Below are positions 56,644-64,000 of a stretch of DNA of 64,000 bases, piece after piece (the stretch's first letter is position 1; the number at the start of each line of letters is the position of its first letter). The position numbers were made by a program, and so were the translations under genes. Origin of the DNA: Sphingomonas sp. LM7. Lineage in GTDB: Bacteria > Pseudomonadota > Alphaproteobacteria > Sphingomonadales > Sphingomonadaceae. The stretch covers positions 1,302,001 through 1,366,000 of the forward strand of contig NZ_CP019511.1 of NCBI RefSeq assembly GCF_002002925.1, read 5' to 3'. Below the pieces are notes generated by a model. The model did no database searches. It saw only the letters and a list, made by a program, of their open reading frames with translations, and had not been told where the DNA came from.

Positions 56644-58487
56644 TGCGCCGGACGCTCCCCGTTGGTCGTAGACGGGATCGTCGCGGATTGCGCCCCCGCC
56701 GGCATCGGCGCCGCGGCCGCCAGAGGCGCACGCGAGGCGAGCGGCACCAGCCGCGGAGTGATCAGGAACAGCCGCTCGGTATGGCCGCGGCTCTTGTTGC
56801 GGAACTTGAACAGCTCGCCCAGCAGCGGGATGTCACCGAGCAGCGGCACCTTGGTCTCGTCGTTGGTCTCGGCGTCGATCGTCATCCCGCCGAGCAACAG
56901 GCTCTCACCATCGACGACCATGCCCTGCGTCGCGACGCTGGCGCGATCGACCACCGGGATGTTCTCGACCATCGAGTCCGGGCTGATGCTGCCGTCCTCG
57001 ATGTTGACCAGCACGCGGATGCGGGTCTGGTCGTGGTCGCGGAAGACGTGCGGGTTGACGCGCATCACCGTGCCGGCGGTGACGTTGAACAGATCGACTT
57101 CCTCGCGGCCCGCGACCTTGACGTAGAAGGTCCGCGTACGATCGAACACCGCCTCGACGTTCGACAGCGTCATGATCTGCGGGCGCGAGACGATCCGCGC
57201 CGCGCCCTTGTTCTCGAGCGCGGTGATCCGGCCGAGGAACTCGCGCTGGCTGCCGATGATCGTCGAGATCGTGCCGCCAGCGCCCGACGGCGTGATGTTG
57301 TTGACGTTGGAGCGGCGGTCCGAACCGGGGATCGGGAAGAGCCGGGTGTCGTTGGCGGTGCCATCGCCGAACAGCGCGCCGAAGCCGCCGCTGCCGAAGC
57401 GCCAGTTGATGCCCAGGCGCTGGAGCTTGTCGACATTGATGTCGATGATGGTCGCTTCGATTTCGACGATCTGCGGCTCGACGTCGAGCGCGCGGATCAG
57501 CGAGTCGTACGCCGCCATCCGCTCGGGCACGTCGCGCACGACGATTGCGTTGAGATAGGCGCTCGGCTCGATGCGGACGACGTCCTGCGTCAGCGGCGCC
57601 GCCAGCCCCATGCCGCCGTCGCCACCGCCGAGGACTTCGGTCGCAGCGTAATTGCCGGCCTGCGAGGCATCGGGCGAGACGCCGTCGAGCCCCTGCCCCT
57701 TCAGCCGCGGCTGGCTCTGGCGGACGAGCCGCGCGCCCAGCGACGGCACCACCGCGCTGCCACCGGGCTTCTGATCGAGCACGAGGTTCTGGAGGATCGA
57801 GGCGAGCCCGGGGACGCGCGTCTCGCGGCCGCCGGCAGTGACCAAGGTATCCTCGGCGCGGGCGTAGCGGAGATAGAAGACGCGGAATTCGATCGGCTGG
57901 CTGACCGGCCCGCGCGGCGCATCATAATAGCCGCCACGGCCTCCGCCAAGCGCGCCGCCGGGCGCGGCCGGGGCGCCATCGGCGAGATCCTGGCCGCCGC
58001 GCGCCATCGTCGTCACCTGCTCGATGAAGCGCGGCGTGCCGCTGACGACGAGGCCATCGGTGGTAACGCGCAGCATGTTGCGCCGATCGGGCAGCCGTTG
58101 CGCGCGCGCCTGGCGTGCGACGCGGTCCGCAGCGGCGCTGCTCATCGGAAGATTCTGCACGCCGAGCTCGGTCGGCGCGTACACATAGATCGCGGCGCCG
58201 TCATAATAGGAGATCAGGCTGAACGCCTTGGCGATGTCGCCATAGATCTTCTCGACGGTCCCCTGGAACACGCCGTTGACCGTGCCGGTCAGCTTGGCGC
58301 TGGGCACCACCGGGCGCCCGGCCTTGCCGAACAGATCGCGCAGGAATGCCGCGATCGGCTGGTCACGCGCGACGATCGACACCTGGGCGCTCTGCGTGGC
58401 AGGCGCTGTCTGCGCATGCGCCGCTAACGGCACCGGCAGCGCGGCCATTGCCACGAACAGCATCGACGGATTCTTATACAGCTTCAA
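56640..58487 (-). CDS. sctC: Type III secretion outer-membrane secretin SctC
   Basis: The 615-residue protein has a signal peptide (about residues 1-25) and N-terminal ring domains, with AQVSIVARDQPIAAFLRDLF and INAIVVRDVPERMAAYDSLI. The C-terminal secretin domain has VEIEATIIDINVDKLQRLGI, GAARIVSRPQIMTLSNVEAV, VNPHVFRDHDQTRIRVLVNI, SLLLGGMTIDAETN and VPLLGDIPLLGELFKFR. It starts with TTG at 58487; a GGAGGGC site precedes it by the proper spacing. A secretin gene inside the operon is the clearest sign that this is a secretion system and not a flagellum. Confidence 0.96.
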   Translation of the reverse strand: MKLYKNPSMLFVAMAALPVPLAAHAQTAPATQSAQVSIVARDQPIAAFLRDLFGKAGRPVVPSAKLTGTVNGVFQGTVEKIYGDIAKAFSLISYYDGAAIYVYAPTELGVQNLPMSSAAADRVARQARAQRLPDRRNMLRVTTDGLVVSGTPRFIEQVTTMARGGQDLADGAPAAPGGALGGGRGGYYDAPRGPVSQPIEFRVFYLRYARAEDTLVTAGGRETRVPGLASILQNLVLDQKPGGSAVVPSLGARLVRQSQPRLKGQGLDGVSPDASQAGNYAATEVLGGGDGGMGLAAPLTQDVVRIEPSAYLNAIVVRDVPERMAAYDSLIRALDVEPQIVEIEATIIDINVDKLQRLGINWRFGSGGFGALFGDGTANDTRLFPIPGSDRRSNVNNITPSGAGGTISTIIGSQREFLGRITALENKGAARIVSRPQIMTLSNVEAVFDRTRTFYVKVAGREEVDLFNVTAGTVMRVNPHVFRDHDQTRIRVLVNIEDGSISPDSMVENIPVVDRASVATQGMVVDGESLLLGGMTIDAETNDETKVPLLGDIPLLGELFKFRNKSRGHTERLFLITPRLVPLASRAPLAAAAPMPAGAQSATIPSTTNGERPAQ

Positions 58488-58501
58488 TCAGCCCTCCGTT
58501 G

Positions 58502-60490
58502 TTATTCCGCCGCAAGTGCGGCTTGCGTCTCTTCCGCCAAAGCCCCTGGCGGCAGTCCGATCTGGCCGACCATTTCCACCGAAGTGGACGGCGAGAGTTC
58601 GTTGAAGGCGAGCACCGGCAGCTCGAATAGATCCGGCTCGATGAGCTTGCGCACCGAACGGCGGACCTCGAACGAAGTGACCAGCGCGTCGGCGCCGGTC
58701 TCCGCCGCGGTCCGCCCGATCGTCGCGACCAGTTCGCGCGCCACTTCGGGCTTGACCGCGAGCCGCTCGACGCCGTCGACCAGCCGGGTCGCCTCGCGCA
58801 CCAAAGTCTCGAGCTCGGGCGTCACCACCAGCGCGCGGATGCCGCCGCCCTGCGATACTGCGTCGAGCAGATAGCGCTTGAGCGAGATGCGCGTGAGATC
58901 GGCGATCCGCGCAATCTCGCGCTCCTGGTTCGCCGCCTCAGTGAGACCTTCGAGCACATCGCGCATGTTGCGCAGCGGTACTTCCTCCTCCGCGAGCCGG
59001 CGCAACACATCCGCGATGCGCGCGGCAGGAACGGCGCGAACGGCTTCCTTGACCACTTCGGGATAGTCGTCGCCGACCCGGTTCAGCAGCCCGACCGCTT
59101 CCTGCACGCCGAGGAAGCGCGACAGATTGCGCCGGATCAAGCCCTCGACTGCGGCGACCACGGTCTCGGCATCGCTGCCCTCGCCCGCGCCGACCGAAAG
59201 CTCGAAGGCGAGCAGCCGCCAGGCACGCGGGCCATCGGGCGCAAGGAAATGGATCGCGAGCCGCGGTAGCGGAACGCCGCTGCGATATTGCAGCCGCTCG
59301 AGCATTGCAGTCAGGCCCTTGGACAGCTCGGCTTCGTCCTCGACGCTCGGCTGGGGGCCGGAGAGCTGGAGCAGCAGCGGCACCACGGCCTTGGGCGCCT
59401 CGGGCTCGGCCAGCAGCGTCACAGCGCGCGGTGCCTCGCGCCCGCCGCTGAGCAATTTGCGCATCGGCCCCGAGTGACGAACCATGTGCGGCTTGAGGCG
59501 CGGATGCATCGCCGCGCCGGAGAACAGCGACAGGAAGCCGAGCCCGATGAACACCGCGGCGGGGAAGCCGGGGATCAGCGCCATCAGGAAGCAGATCGCA
59601 CCGACTGCGAGCAGCACGCGGGGATTGGCGACCAGTTGGCGGTGCATCGCCTGGCCGAGATTGGAATCGGTCTCCTCGTCGGTCGAGCGGGTGACCATCA
59701 GGCCCGCCGCCATCGCGCCGAGCAGCGCCGGGATCTGCGCGACCAGGCCTTCGCCGATCGTCAGGATCGAATATTTAGACGTTGCCGCGCCGATCTCCAT
59801 GCCCTGCTGCATGACGCCGATCGCGAGTCCGCCGATCAGATTGACGATGACGATGACGACCGAGGCGATCGCGTCGCCCTTCACGAACTTCATCGCGCCG
59901 TCGAGGCTCCCGTGGAGCTTGCTCTCGAGCTCAAGCGTACGGCGGCGGCGACGCGCCTCGTCCTTGTCGATCAGCCCCGAACGCAGGTCGCTGTCGATCG
60001 ACAGCTGCTTGCCCGGCATCGAATCGAGGCTGAACCGGGCCGCGACTTCGGCGACGCGCTCGGCGCCCTTGGCGATGACGATGAACTGGACGATCGTGAT
60101 GATCAGGAACACCACCAGCCCGACGACGATGTTGCCGCCCGCAACCATCGTGCCGAAGGTGTGGATGATATCGCCGGCATGCCCCTCGACCAGGATCATG
60201 CGCGTGGTAGCGATCGACAACGCCAGCCGGAACAGCGTCGAGATCAGCAGGATCGACGGGAAGGACGAAAAGTCGAGCGGGCCCTTGATGTAGAGCGTCG
60301 TCAGCAGCAGCATCACGCCAAAGGTGATGTTCACGCCCACCAGCATGTCGATCAGCAATGTCGGCAGCGGCAGGATCATCAGCCCGACGATCGCGACGAC
60401 GCCGACGATCAGGAACAGATCCGCAATGCGCGCCGAAAGCGGCAGCGGCTTGGCTGCATTGCTGCTGGCGAGATAGCGCTCGACGCTCAT
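58502..60490 (-). CDS. sctV: Type III secretion export-gate protein SctV
   Basis: SctV forms the nonameric gate that receives substrates. The 662-residue protein has about eight N-terminal membrane helices and the FHIPEP-family signatures FPSILLISTLFRLALSIATT, KGAERVAEVAARFSLDSMPG and LGAMAAGLMVTRSTDEE. A C-terminal cytoplasmic domain of about 330 residues contains LNRVGDDYPEVVKEAV and EEVPLRNMRDVLEGL. It lies 14 bases upstream of sctC and 7 bases after the transglycosylase gene. Confidence 0.96.
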   Translation of the reverse strand: MSVERYLASSNAAKPLPLSARIADLFLIVGVVAIVGLMILPLPTLLIDMLVGVNITFGVMLLLTTLYIKGPLDFSSFPSILLISTLFRLALSIATTRMILVEGHAGDIIHTFGTMVAGGNIVVGLVVFLIITIVQFIVIAKGAERVAEVAARFSLDSMPGKQLSIDSDLRSGLIDKDEARRRRRTLELESKLHGSLDGAMKFVKGDAIASVVIVIVNLIGGLAIGVMQQGMEIGAATSKYSILTIGEGLVAQIPALLGAMAAGLMVTRSTDEETDSNLGQAMHRQLVANPRVLLAVGAICFLMALIPGFPAAVFIGLGFLSLFSGAAMHPRLKPHMVRHSGPMRKLLSGGREAPRAVTLLAEPEAPKAVVPLLLQLSGPQPSVEDEAELSKGLTAMLERLQYRSGVPLPRLAIHFLAPDGPRAWRLLAFELSVGAGEGSDAETVVAAVEGLIRRNLSRFLGVQEAVGLLNRVGDDYPEVVKEAVRAVPAARIADVLRRLAEEEVPLRNMRDVLEGLTEAANQEREIARIADLTRISLKRYLLDAVSQGGGIRALVVTPELETLVREATRLVDGVERLAVKPEVARELVATIGRTAAETGADALVTSFEVRRSVRKLIEPDLFELPVLAFNELSPSTSVEMVGQIGLPPGALAEETQAALAAE

Positions 60491-60497
60491 GACTGCC

Positions 60498-61193
60498 TCA
60501 GCGCGCCCTGCCGGTTTGCGCGGCCTGATAGCGGCCGACGACCTTCTTCACATAGGCTTGGGTCTCGCGATAGCGCGGCACTTTGCGCCCAGCCTTCATC
60601 ACCGCGCCGGGGCCGGCATTATAGGCGGCGACGACCAGCGGCACGTTGTTGCCGAGCTGGCCCTGGAGCTGTTTGAGATATTTGGCGCCGGTGTGCATCG
60701 CGAGCACCGGATCGTCGAGCAGCGCATTCGGATCGCGCACGCCAAGCCCGCGTGCCGTCGCCGGCATCACCTGCATCAGCCCGAGCGCACCCTTGTGCGA
60801 CACGGCGCGCTGGCGCCCGGCGGACTCGGCGTTGACCATCGAAGCGAGCAGATGCGGATTGATGCGATAGCGATAGGCGACCGACGCGATCAGCGCGTCG
60901 TTGCCGCCGCCACCCTTGGCACGCACGGCACGCGTCGCCTGGGCAAGCCGCTTCTGGAAGCCCGGCATGCTCACACTCACCGAATTGCGTTCCGCGAGGA
61001 CGACGGGTTCGATCTGGGTTCTGACCTCGGTGTCCTGCGGTCCGCAGAGGCGCAATGCCTCAACATACCGGGTGCCGATCGCCCTGGCATTGCAATTACC
61101 CGCCTGGGCGGGGATTGCGGCAACGGCGACGCCACCGAACGCAACGAGCTTCAACGCGAAGCGAAGCGACGGGGCAGTGCTTGAAAAGCGCAT
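60498..61193 (-). CDS. Lytic transglycosylase of the type III secretion operon
   Basis: The 231-residue product has a signal peptide (about residues 1-31) and an SLT domain. It includes NPHLLASMVNAESAGRQRAV with catalytic Glu123, HKGALGLMQVMPATARGLGV and VVAAYNAGPGAVMK. Dedicated transglycosylases open peptidoglycan for assembly of the secretion machine. The ATG at 61193 follows GGGAGATCG. Being first in the operon with sctV seven bases downstream, it is very likely part of the system. Confidence 0.92.
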   Translation of the reverse strand: MRFSSTAPSLRFALKLVAFGGVAVAAIPAQAGNCNARAIGTRYVEALRLCGPQDTEVRTQIEPVVLAERNSVSVSMPGFQKRLAQATRAVRAKGGGGNDALIASVAYRYRINPHLLASMVNAESAGRQRAVSHKGALGLMQVMPATARGLGVRDPNALLDDPVLAMHTGAKYLKQLQGQLGNNVPLVVAAYNAGPGAVMKAGRKVPRYRETQAYVKKVVGRYQAAQTGRAR

Positions 61194-61393
61194 ACACGAT
61201 CTCCCTGCAAACCCCTGGCTGGGGCGTTGCTGACGATCGTTTGGTTCGCATTGGGTCCTGCGATCCGGACTTTGATCCGGCCAGTAAAGGCTACGCCGAT
61301 CGCTTCGCCTGGACACCCCCCGATTTCGTCAAGTCATCGCGGATTTTGACCGACCCATCCCGGCCAAATGGCGCTTCAACGTATCAGCAACAT

Positions 61394-61410
61394 TCGTACC
61401 GGGTACGAAA
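61394..61410. promoter_or_regulatory. Perfect 7-3-7 palindrome between the divergent secretion operons
   Basis: TTCGTAC (61394-61400) and GTACGAA (61404-61410) flank CGG. It lies in the 486-base gap between the slt-sctV operon (minus) and the sctU operon (plus), close to an A+T-rich stretch at 61430-61495 that is the probable promoter zone. It is a natural candidate operator for coordinated control. Apart from this and the hairpin at 61581-61616, nothing else was recognised in the gap. Confidence 0.45.
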
Positions 61411-61580
61411 CGGTCACCGGATTGCCGTGTGATTTTAAGTGATTCGAGTCCATTTAATTACGAATTTACTTCGCTTTAGTGACAATTCTGCACATCGCCC
61501 GTGAGTTGACCTGCGCAGCCGCATCCACGAAAAGGCCCCTGTTTGGCACGCAACAGGGTCCTGCGCTCCAACCTTAGAAA

Positions 61581-61616
61581 CCTGCTTCCCACGCCTCGAT
61601 TGGCGTGGTCGGCAGG
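61581..61616 (+). other. Hairpin in the likely sctU leader
   Basis: CCACGCC (61589-61595) pairs with GGCGTGG (61602-61608) around a six-base loop, and CCTGC (61581-61585) pairs with GCAGG (61612-61616) outside it. It would form a stable stem about 60 bases before the sctU start. No T-tract follows, so a leader structure affecting expression is more likely than a terminator. Confidence 0.4.
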
Positions 61617-61679
61617 CGCATCTGGCGCTCTCCTCTCGTCCGTGGTTCGGGCGAGGCACGCGTATTGCCGGAGGTGCGT

Positions 61680-62825
61680 TTGGCCGAGAAGAACAACGGC
61701 GGCGACAAGACAGAGAAGCCGACACCCAAGCGGCTGCAGGATGCGCGCAAGAAGGGCGACATCGCCAAGTCGCGCGACATCACTGCCACCGCCACGCTGT
61801 TCGTCTGGCTGCTCGTGCTGCTGTTCGGCGCGGGCTATGCCGGAAACAAGATCGTCGAGCTGTTCGACGAGGGCTTCACCCTGATCGGCGGCAACGCGCC
61901 ATTTCATACGGCGCTGTCGCAACTCGGCTGGAGCGCGATCTGGGCCCTGCTCGGTATCACGGCAGTCGCGCTGATTCCCGCCGCCGTCACCGGCGTGCTG
62001 AGCGAATTCCTCCAGGCCGGCGGCGTGTTCACCACCGAGAAGATGAAGCCCGCGCTCGACAAGCTCAATCCAGTCGAGGGCTTCAAGCGGATGTTCAGTA
62101 TCGACAACCTCGTCGAGCTCGCCAAGACCCTGGCCAAGGCGGGGCTAATCGTGTTCGTCGTCTGGCTGGTGCTGCGCGGCTCGCTAGCCGACATCATCGA
62201 GCGCACCGGCCCGACCTTGCTGCCGGTCGCCGACACCGACGGCCGCGCCGCCGCCGCGTCGATCCTCGTCTTCACCGGCTCGCTGGTACGCACCGCGCTG
62301 CTGTGGACCTTCGGCGTCTTCCTGCTCGTCGCAGTGCTCGACATGGCCTGGCAGAAGCACAGCTACACCAAGAAGCTGCGGATGAGCATGCGCGACATCC
62401 GCGAGGAGACCAAGGAAAACGAAGGCAACCCGCTGATCAAGTCGAGCCGCCGCCAGCTCCATGAGGAATGGGCGAGCCAGAACGCGGTCGGCGCCACCCG
62501 CGACGCCAATGTGCTGGTCGTCAACCCGACTCATATCGCGATTGCGATCGCCTATGACGAAGCGAGTTGCCCGGTGCCGATGATGACCGCCAAGGGTGAA
62601 GGCCCGCTCGCCGCCGCGATGCGCGCCGCCGCCGAGGAAGCCGGCATCCCGATCATCCGCCACGTCCAGGTGGCTCGGAAACTCTACGAAGACGGCGCCC
62701 CCGACGAACTCATCCCGCGCGACATGTTCGACGCGATTGCCCAGATCATCCTGTGGGCAAAGCGCGTCCGCGACGGCCAGGCCGCCCCCGATCTCACCGA
62801 ACCAGAACTGACGAGGCACCATTGA
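61680..62825 (+). CDS. sctU: Type III secretion autoprotease/switch protein SctU
   Basis: SctU self-cleaves and switches substrate class. The 381-residue protein begins KTEKPTPKRLQDARKKGDIA and has four membrane helices, the linker WQKHSYTKKLRMSMRDIREE, and the cleavage motif NPTH at residues 282-285 in VLVVNPTHIAIAI. The start is TTG at 61680, with GGAGG five bases upstream; GTG at 61674 is an alternative but overlaps that site. The stop overlaps the start of the FliO-like gene by one base. Confidence 0.95.
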   Translation: MAEKNNGGDKTEKPTPKRLQDARKKGDIAKSRDITATATLFVWLLVLLFGAGYAGNKIVELFDEGFTLIGGNAPFHTALSQLGWSAIWALLGITAVALIPAAVTGVLSEFLQAGGVFTTEKMKPALDKLNPVEGFKRMFSIDNLVELAKTLAKAGLIVFVVWLVLRGSLADIIERTGPTLLPVADTDGRAAAASILVFTGSLVRTALLWTFGVFLLVAVLDMAWQKHSYTKKLRMSMRDIREETKENEGNPLIKSSRRQLHEEWASQNAVGATRDANVLVVNPTHIAIAIAYDEASCPVPMMTAKGEGPLAAAMRAAAEEAGIPIIRHVQVARKLYEDGAPDELIPRDMFDAIAQIILWAKRVRDGQAAPDLTEPELTRHH

Positions 62826-63163
62826 TGGATTCGACGATCGGCACTGCGCTTTCCGGACTGCTGGGCACGATCATCGCGCTCGCGGTGGTGCTCGGGCTGG
62901 CCTGGGTCAGCCTGCGCGCATTGCGCAAATGGCAGGACCGCGGCCTGGGCGGACGCGACGGGGTGGCCGAACGCCAGATCCGCTTCGTCCGCGCGCTCCC
63001 GGTCGGCCAGCGCGAGCGGCTGGTGCTGATCGAGGCCGAGGGTGAGCTCATGCTGGTCGGTGTCACGCCGGGATCGATCTCCCTGCTGCGCAACTGGGGG
63101 AACGGCGCCCCTCCGGTGCCGACCGAGGATGGCGTGCCGCCCGCATCGGAGACGATCCAATGA
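62825..63163 (+). CDS. FliO-like export-apparatus assembly protein
   Basis: The 112-residue product has one N-terminal membrane helix (GLLGTIIALAVVLGLAWVSL). A cytoplasmic domain of the FliO type follows (IRFVRALPVGQRERLVLIEA, GELMLVGVTPGSISLLRNWG). FliO helps assemble FliP in flagellar export gates and is generally not listed among non-flagellar secretion genes, so its place here between sctU and sctQ is unusual. Overlaps of one base with sctU and four with sctQ show it is an operon member. The remaining gate genes sctR, sctS and sctT would be expected to the right, outside the window. Confidence 0.8.
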   Translation: MDSTIGTALSGLLGTIIALAVVLGLAWVSLRALRKWQDRGLGGRDGVAERQIRFVRALPVGQRERLVLIEAEGELMLVGVTPGSISLLRNWGNGAPPVPTEDGVPPASETIQ

Positions 63164-64000
63164 ACGCGCGCTCCGAACAGCTCCGCGCCAATCTCCGCTC
63201 GATCGACCAGCCGCGCGCGAATCTGCAGACGACGCTGATCGGCGCACTCAACCGCCGGCTGATCGACGAACTGCAGACCAGCATTCGCCTCGCCACCGAG
63301 CGTGATCGCCGCGCCGCGGTGGCGTGGATCCAGTTCCGCAGCGGCGAGCATCTGGTGCAGATCGCGCCGTTGCTGGTCGATGGAGCTCTAGCCCGCGTCT
63401 CGGGCGCGCAGGGCAGCGTCGATGCCGCCGCCGCCGCGGCCACGCTCGGCCGGATCGAGCCCTTGGTCGGCGCCCTCGAGCTGGTGCTCGGCTGCGAGCT
63501 TCAGCCCGCCGGCCTGCACAAGAGCTATACCGGCGAACCGGTGTTGCTGCGGCTCGACGCGACCACCGGCAACGGCGTGATCCAGCATCGTCTGCTGCTC
63601 GCGGTCCCGCCCGATATCGCCGTCGAGCCGCTTGCCGAGATCGAGCTTGCCTCGACGGCGATCGGCGGATTGCGGCTGCGCTGGACTGCGCGGTTCGAAG
63701 GGCCGGCGGTACGCGACGCCAGCCTGGCCGCGATCGCACCGGGGGACCTGCTGCTGCTGGGAACCGGCGTACCGGTCGCGAAGTTGTCATTGCCCGGCCG
63801 CAACGATGCGCCGCGCGCACGAATCGCGTTCAACGATGGGGTGCTCGTTTTGCAGGATGATGCCGCAATGGACGTACCGCATGAGGCACTCGCCGCCAGC
63901 TCTGCGGGCGGCGAGACCGGCTGGGCCGATGTCCGACTGCCGACCACGATCGAGATCATCGGCTCCGGGATGACCGCGGCGGAACTCGCCACGCTGGGCA
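63160..64000 (+). CDS. sctQ: Type III secretion cytoplasmic ring protein SctQ, truncated by the window edge
   Basis: The frame starts at the ATG at 63160, overlapping the preceding stop (ATGA), and stays open to the right edge (280 codons visible). The N-terminal and middle parts are beta-rich and weakly conserved (VAWIQFRSGEHLVQIAPLLV, VLLRLDATTGNG, LLLAVPPDIAV). A SpoA/FliN-type domain begins with DVRLPTTIEIIGSGMTAAEL at the edge. SctQ forms the pods of the sorting platform. Size and position after sctU and the FliO-like gene support the call. Confidence 0.82.
   Translation, partial: MNARSEQLRANLRSIDQPRANLQTTLIGALNRRLIDELQTSIRLATERDRRAAVAWIQFRSGEHLVQIAPLLVDGALARVSGAQGSVDAAAAAATLGRIEPLVGALELVLGCELQPAGLHKSYTGEPVLLRLDATTGNGVIQHRLLLAVPPDIAVEPLAEIELASTAIGGLRLRWTARFEGPAVRDASLAAIAPGDLLLLGTGVPVAKLSLPGRNDAPRARIAFNDGVLVLQDDAAMDVPHEALAASSAGGETGWADVRLPTTIEIIGSGMTAAELATLG

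Noticed and set aside
61541..61560. Sigma-54-like TGGCAC box upstream of sctU
   Set aside because: The -24-like TGGCACG is present but no TTGC-type -12 element follows at the correct spacing.
51554..63163. Interpretation of the export genes as a flagellar cluster
   Set aside because: The operon encodes a secretin, a short SctJ lipoprotein and an FHA-type SctD, and no rod, hook, filament, FliF or motor genes; only the FliO-like gene has a flagellar flavour.

Overview
The window is chromosomal, high-G+C DNA from an alphaproteobacterium, most likely a Sphingomonas-like member of the Sphingomonadaceae. Supporting signs are the clustered Entner-Doudoroff genes zwf-pgl-edd-glk-eda, the fabD-fabG-acpP-fabF-mltG order, mreBCD followed by PBP2 and rodA, a large TonB-dependent receptor inside a sugar locus, and two copies of a GAGCTTGTCGAAG-type extragenic inverted repeat that I associate with sphingomonads. 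This is inferred from gene content only; no marker-gene search was possible.

Layout. 0-6.5 kb: end of argC, then the Entner-Doudoroff operon. 6.5-12.4 kb (minus strand): a small secreted protein, mltG and the fatty-acid operon, which carries two extra genes: a secreted protein between fabG and acpP, and a GxxExxY-family gene framed by a perfect 27-bp inverted repeat between fabD and fabG. 12.6-18.7 kb: RcnB-like and SPOR proteins, ribosomal genes rpsF-rpsR-rplI, a possible tiny lipopeptide unit, a CAP-domain protein, and mutL, whose last codons are duplicated on the far side of a 103-codon gene. 18.8-24.4 kb: the rod-shape operon mreB-mreC-mreD-mrdA-rodA. 24.5-30.7 kb: tRNA-Lys and a loosely related group (M28 peptidase, sorbosone-dehydrogenase-like lipoprotein, a broken DUF2264 gene, an L,D-transpeptidase).

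30.7-46.7 kb is a carbohydrate-use locus: a LacI regulator, two paralogous secreted proteins of about 1000 residues (tandem beta-helix domains plus a gluconolactonase-like propeller), a TonB-dependent receptor between them, gluconokinase, a short LuxR-type regulator, an MFS transporter, and DUF885 and DUF1080 proteins. A plausible flow is: outer-membrane capture, periplasmic or surface cleavage, aldonate import, phosphorylation to 6-phosphogluconate, and the Entner-Doudoroff enzymes encoded at the left end.

46.8-64 kb holds a non-flagellar type III secretion system. A minus-strand operon reads slt-sctV-sctC-sctD-(sctF)-sctI-sctJ-sctK-sctL-sctN-sctO-sctP. A divergent plus-strand operon reads sctU-fliO-like-sctQ and runs off the right edge. 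Just beyond sctP lie an ankyrin-repeat lipoprotein, a lipase-like protein with a disordered Ser/Thr/Pro-rich N-terminus, and a calpain-like cysteine protease. The last two lack a signal peptide and are good effector candidates. No translocon, chaperone or dedicated regulator was recognised inside the window. This secretion locus, with its FliO-like component and effector-like neighbours, is the strongest candidate for a little-described system here; the inverted-repeat-framed GxxExxY gene is the second.
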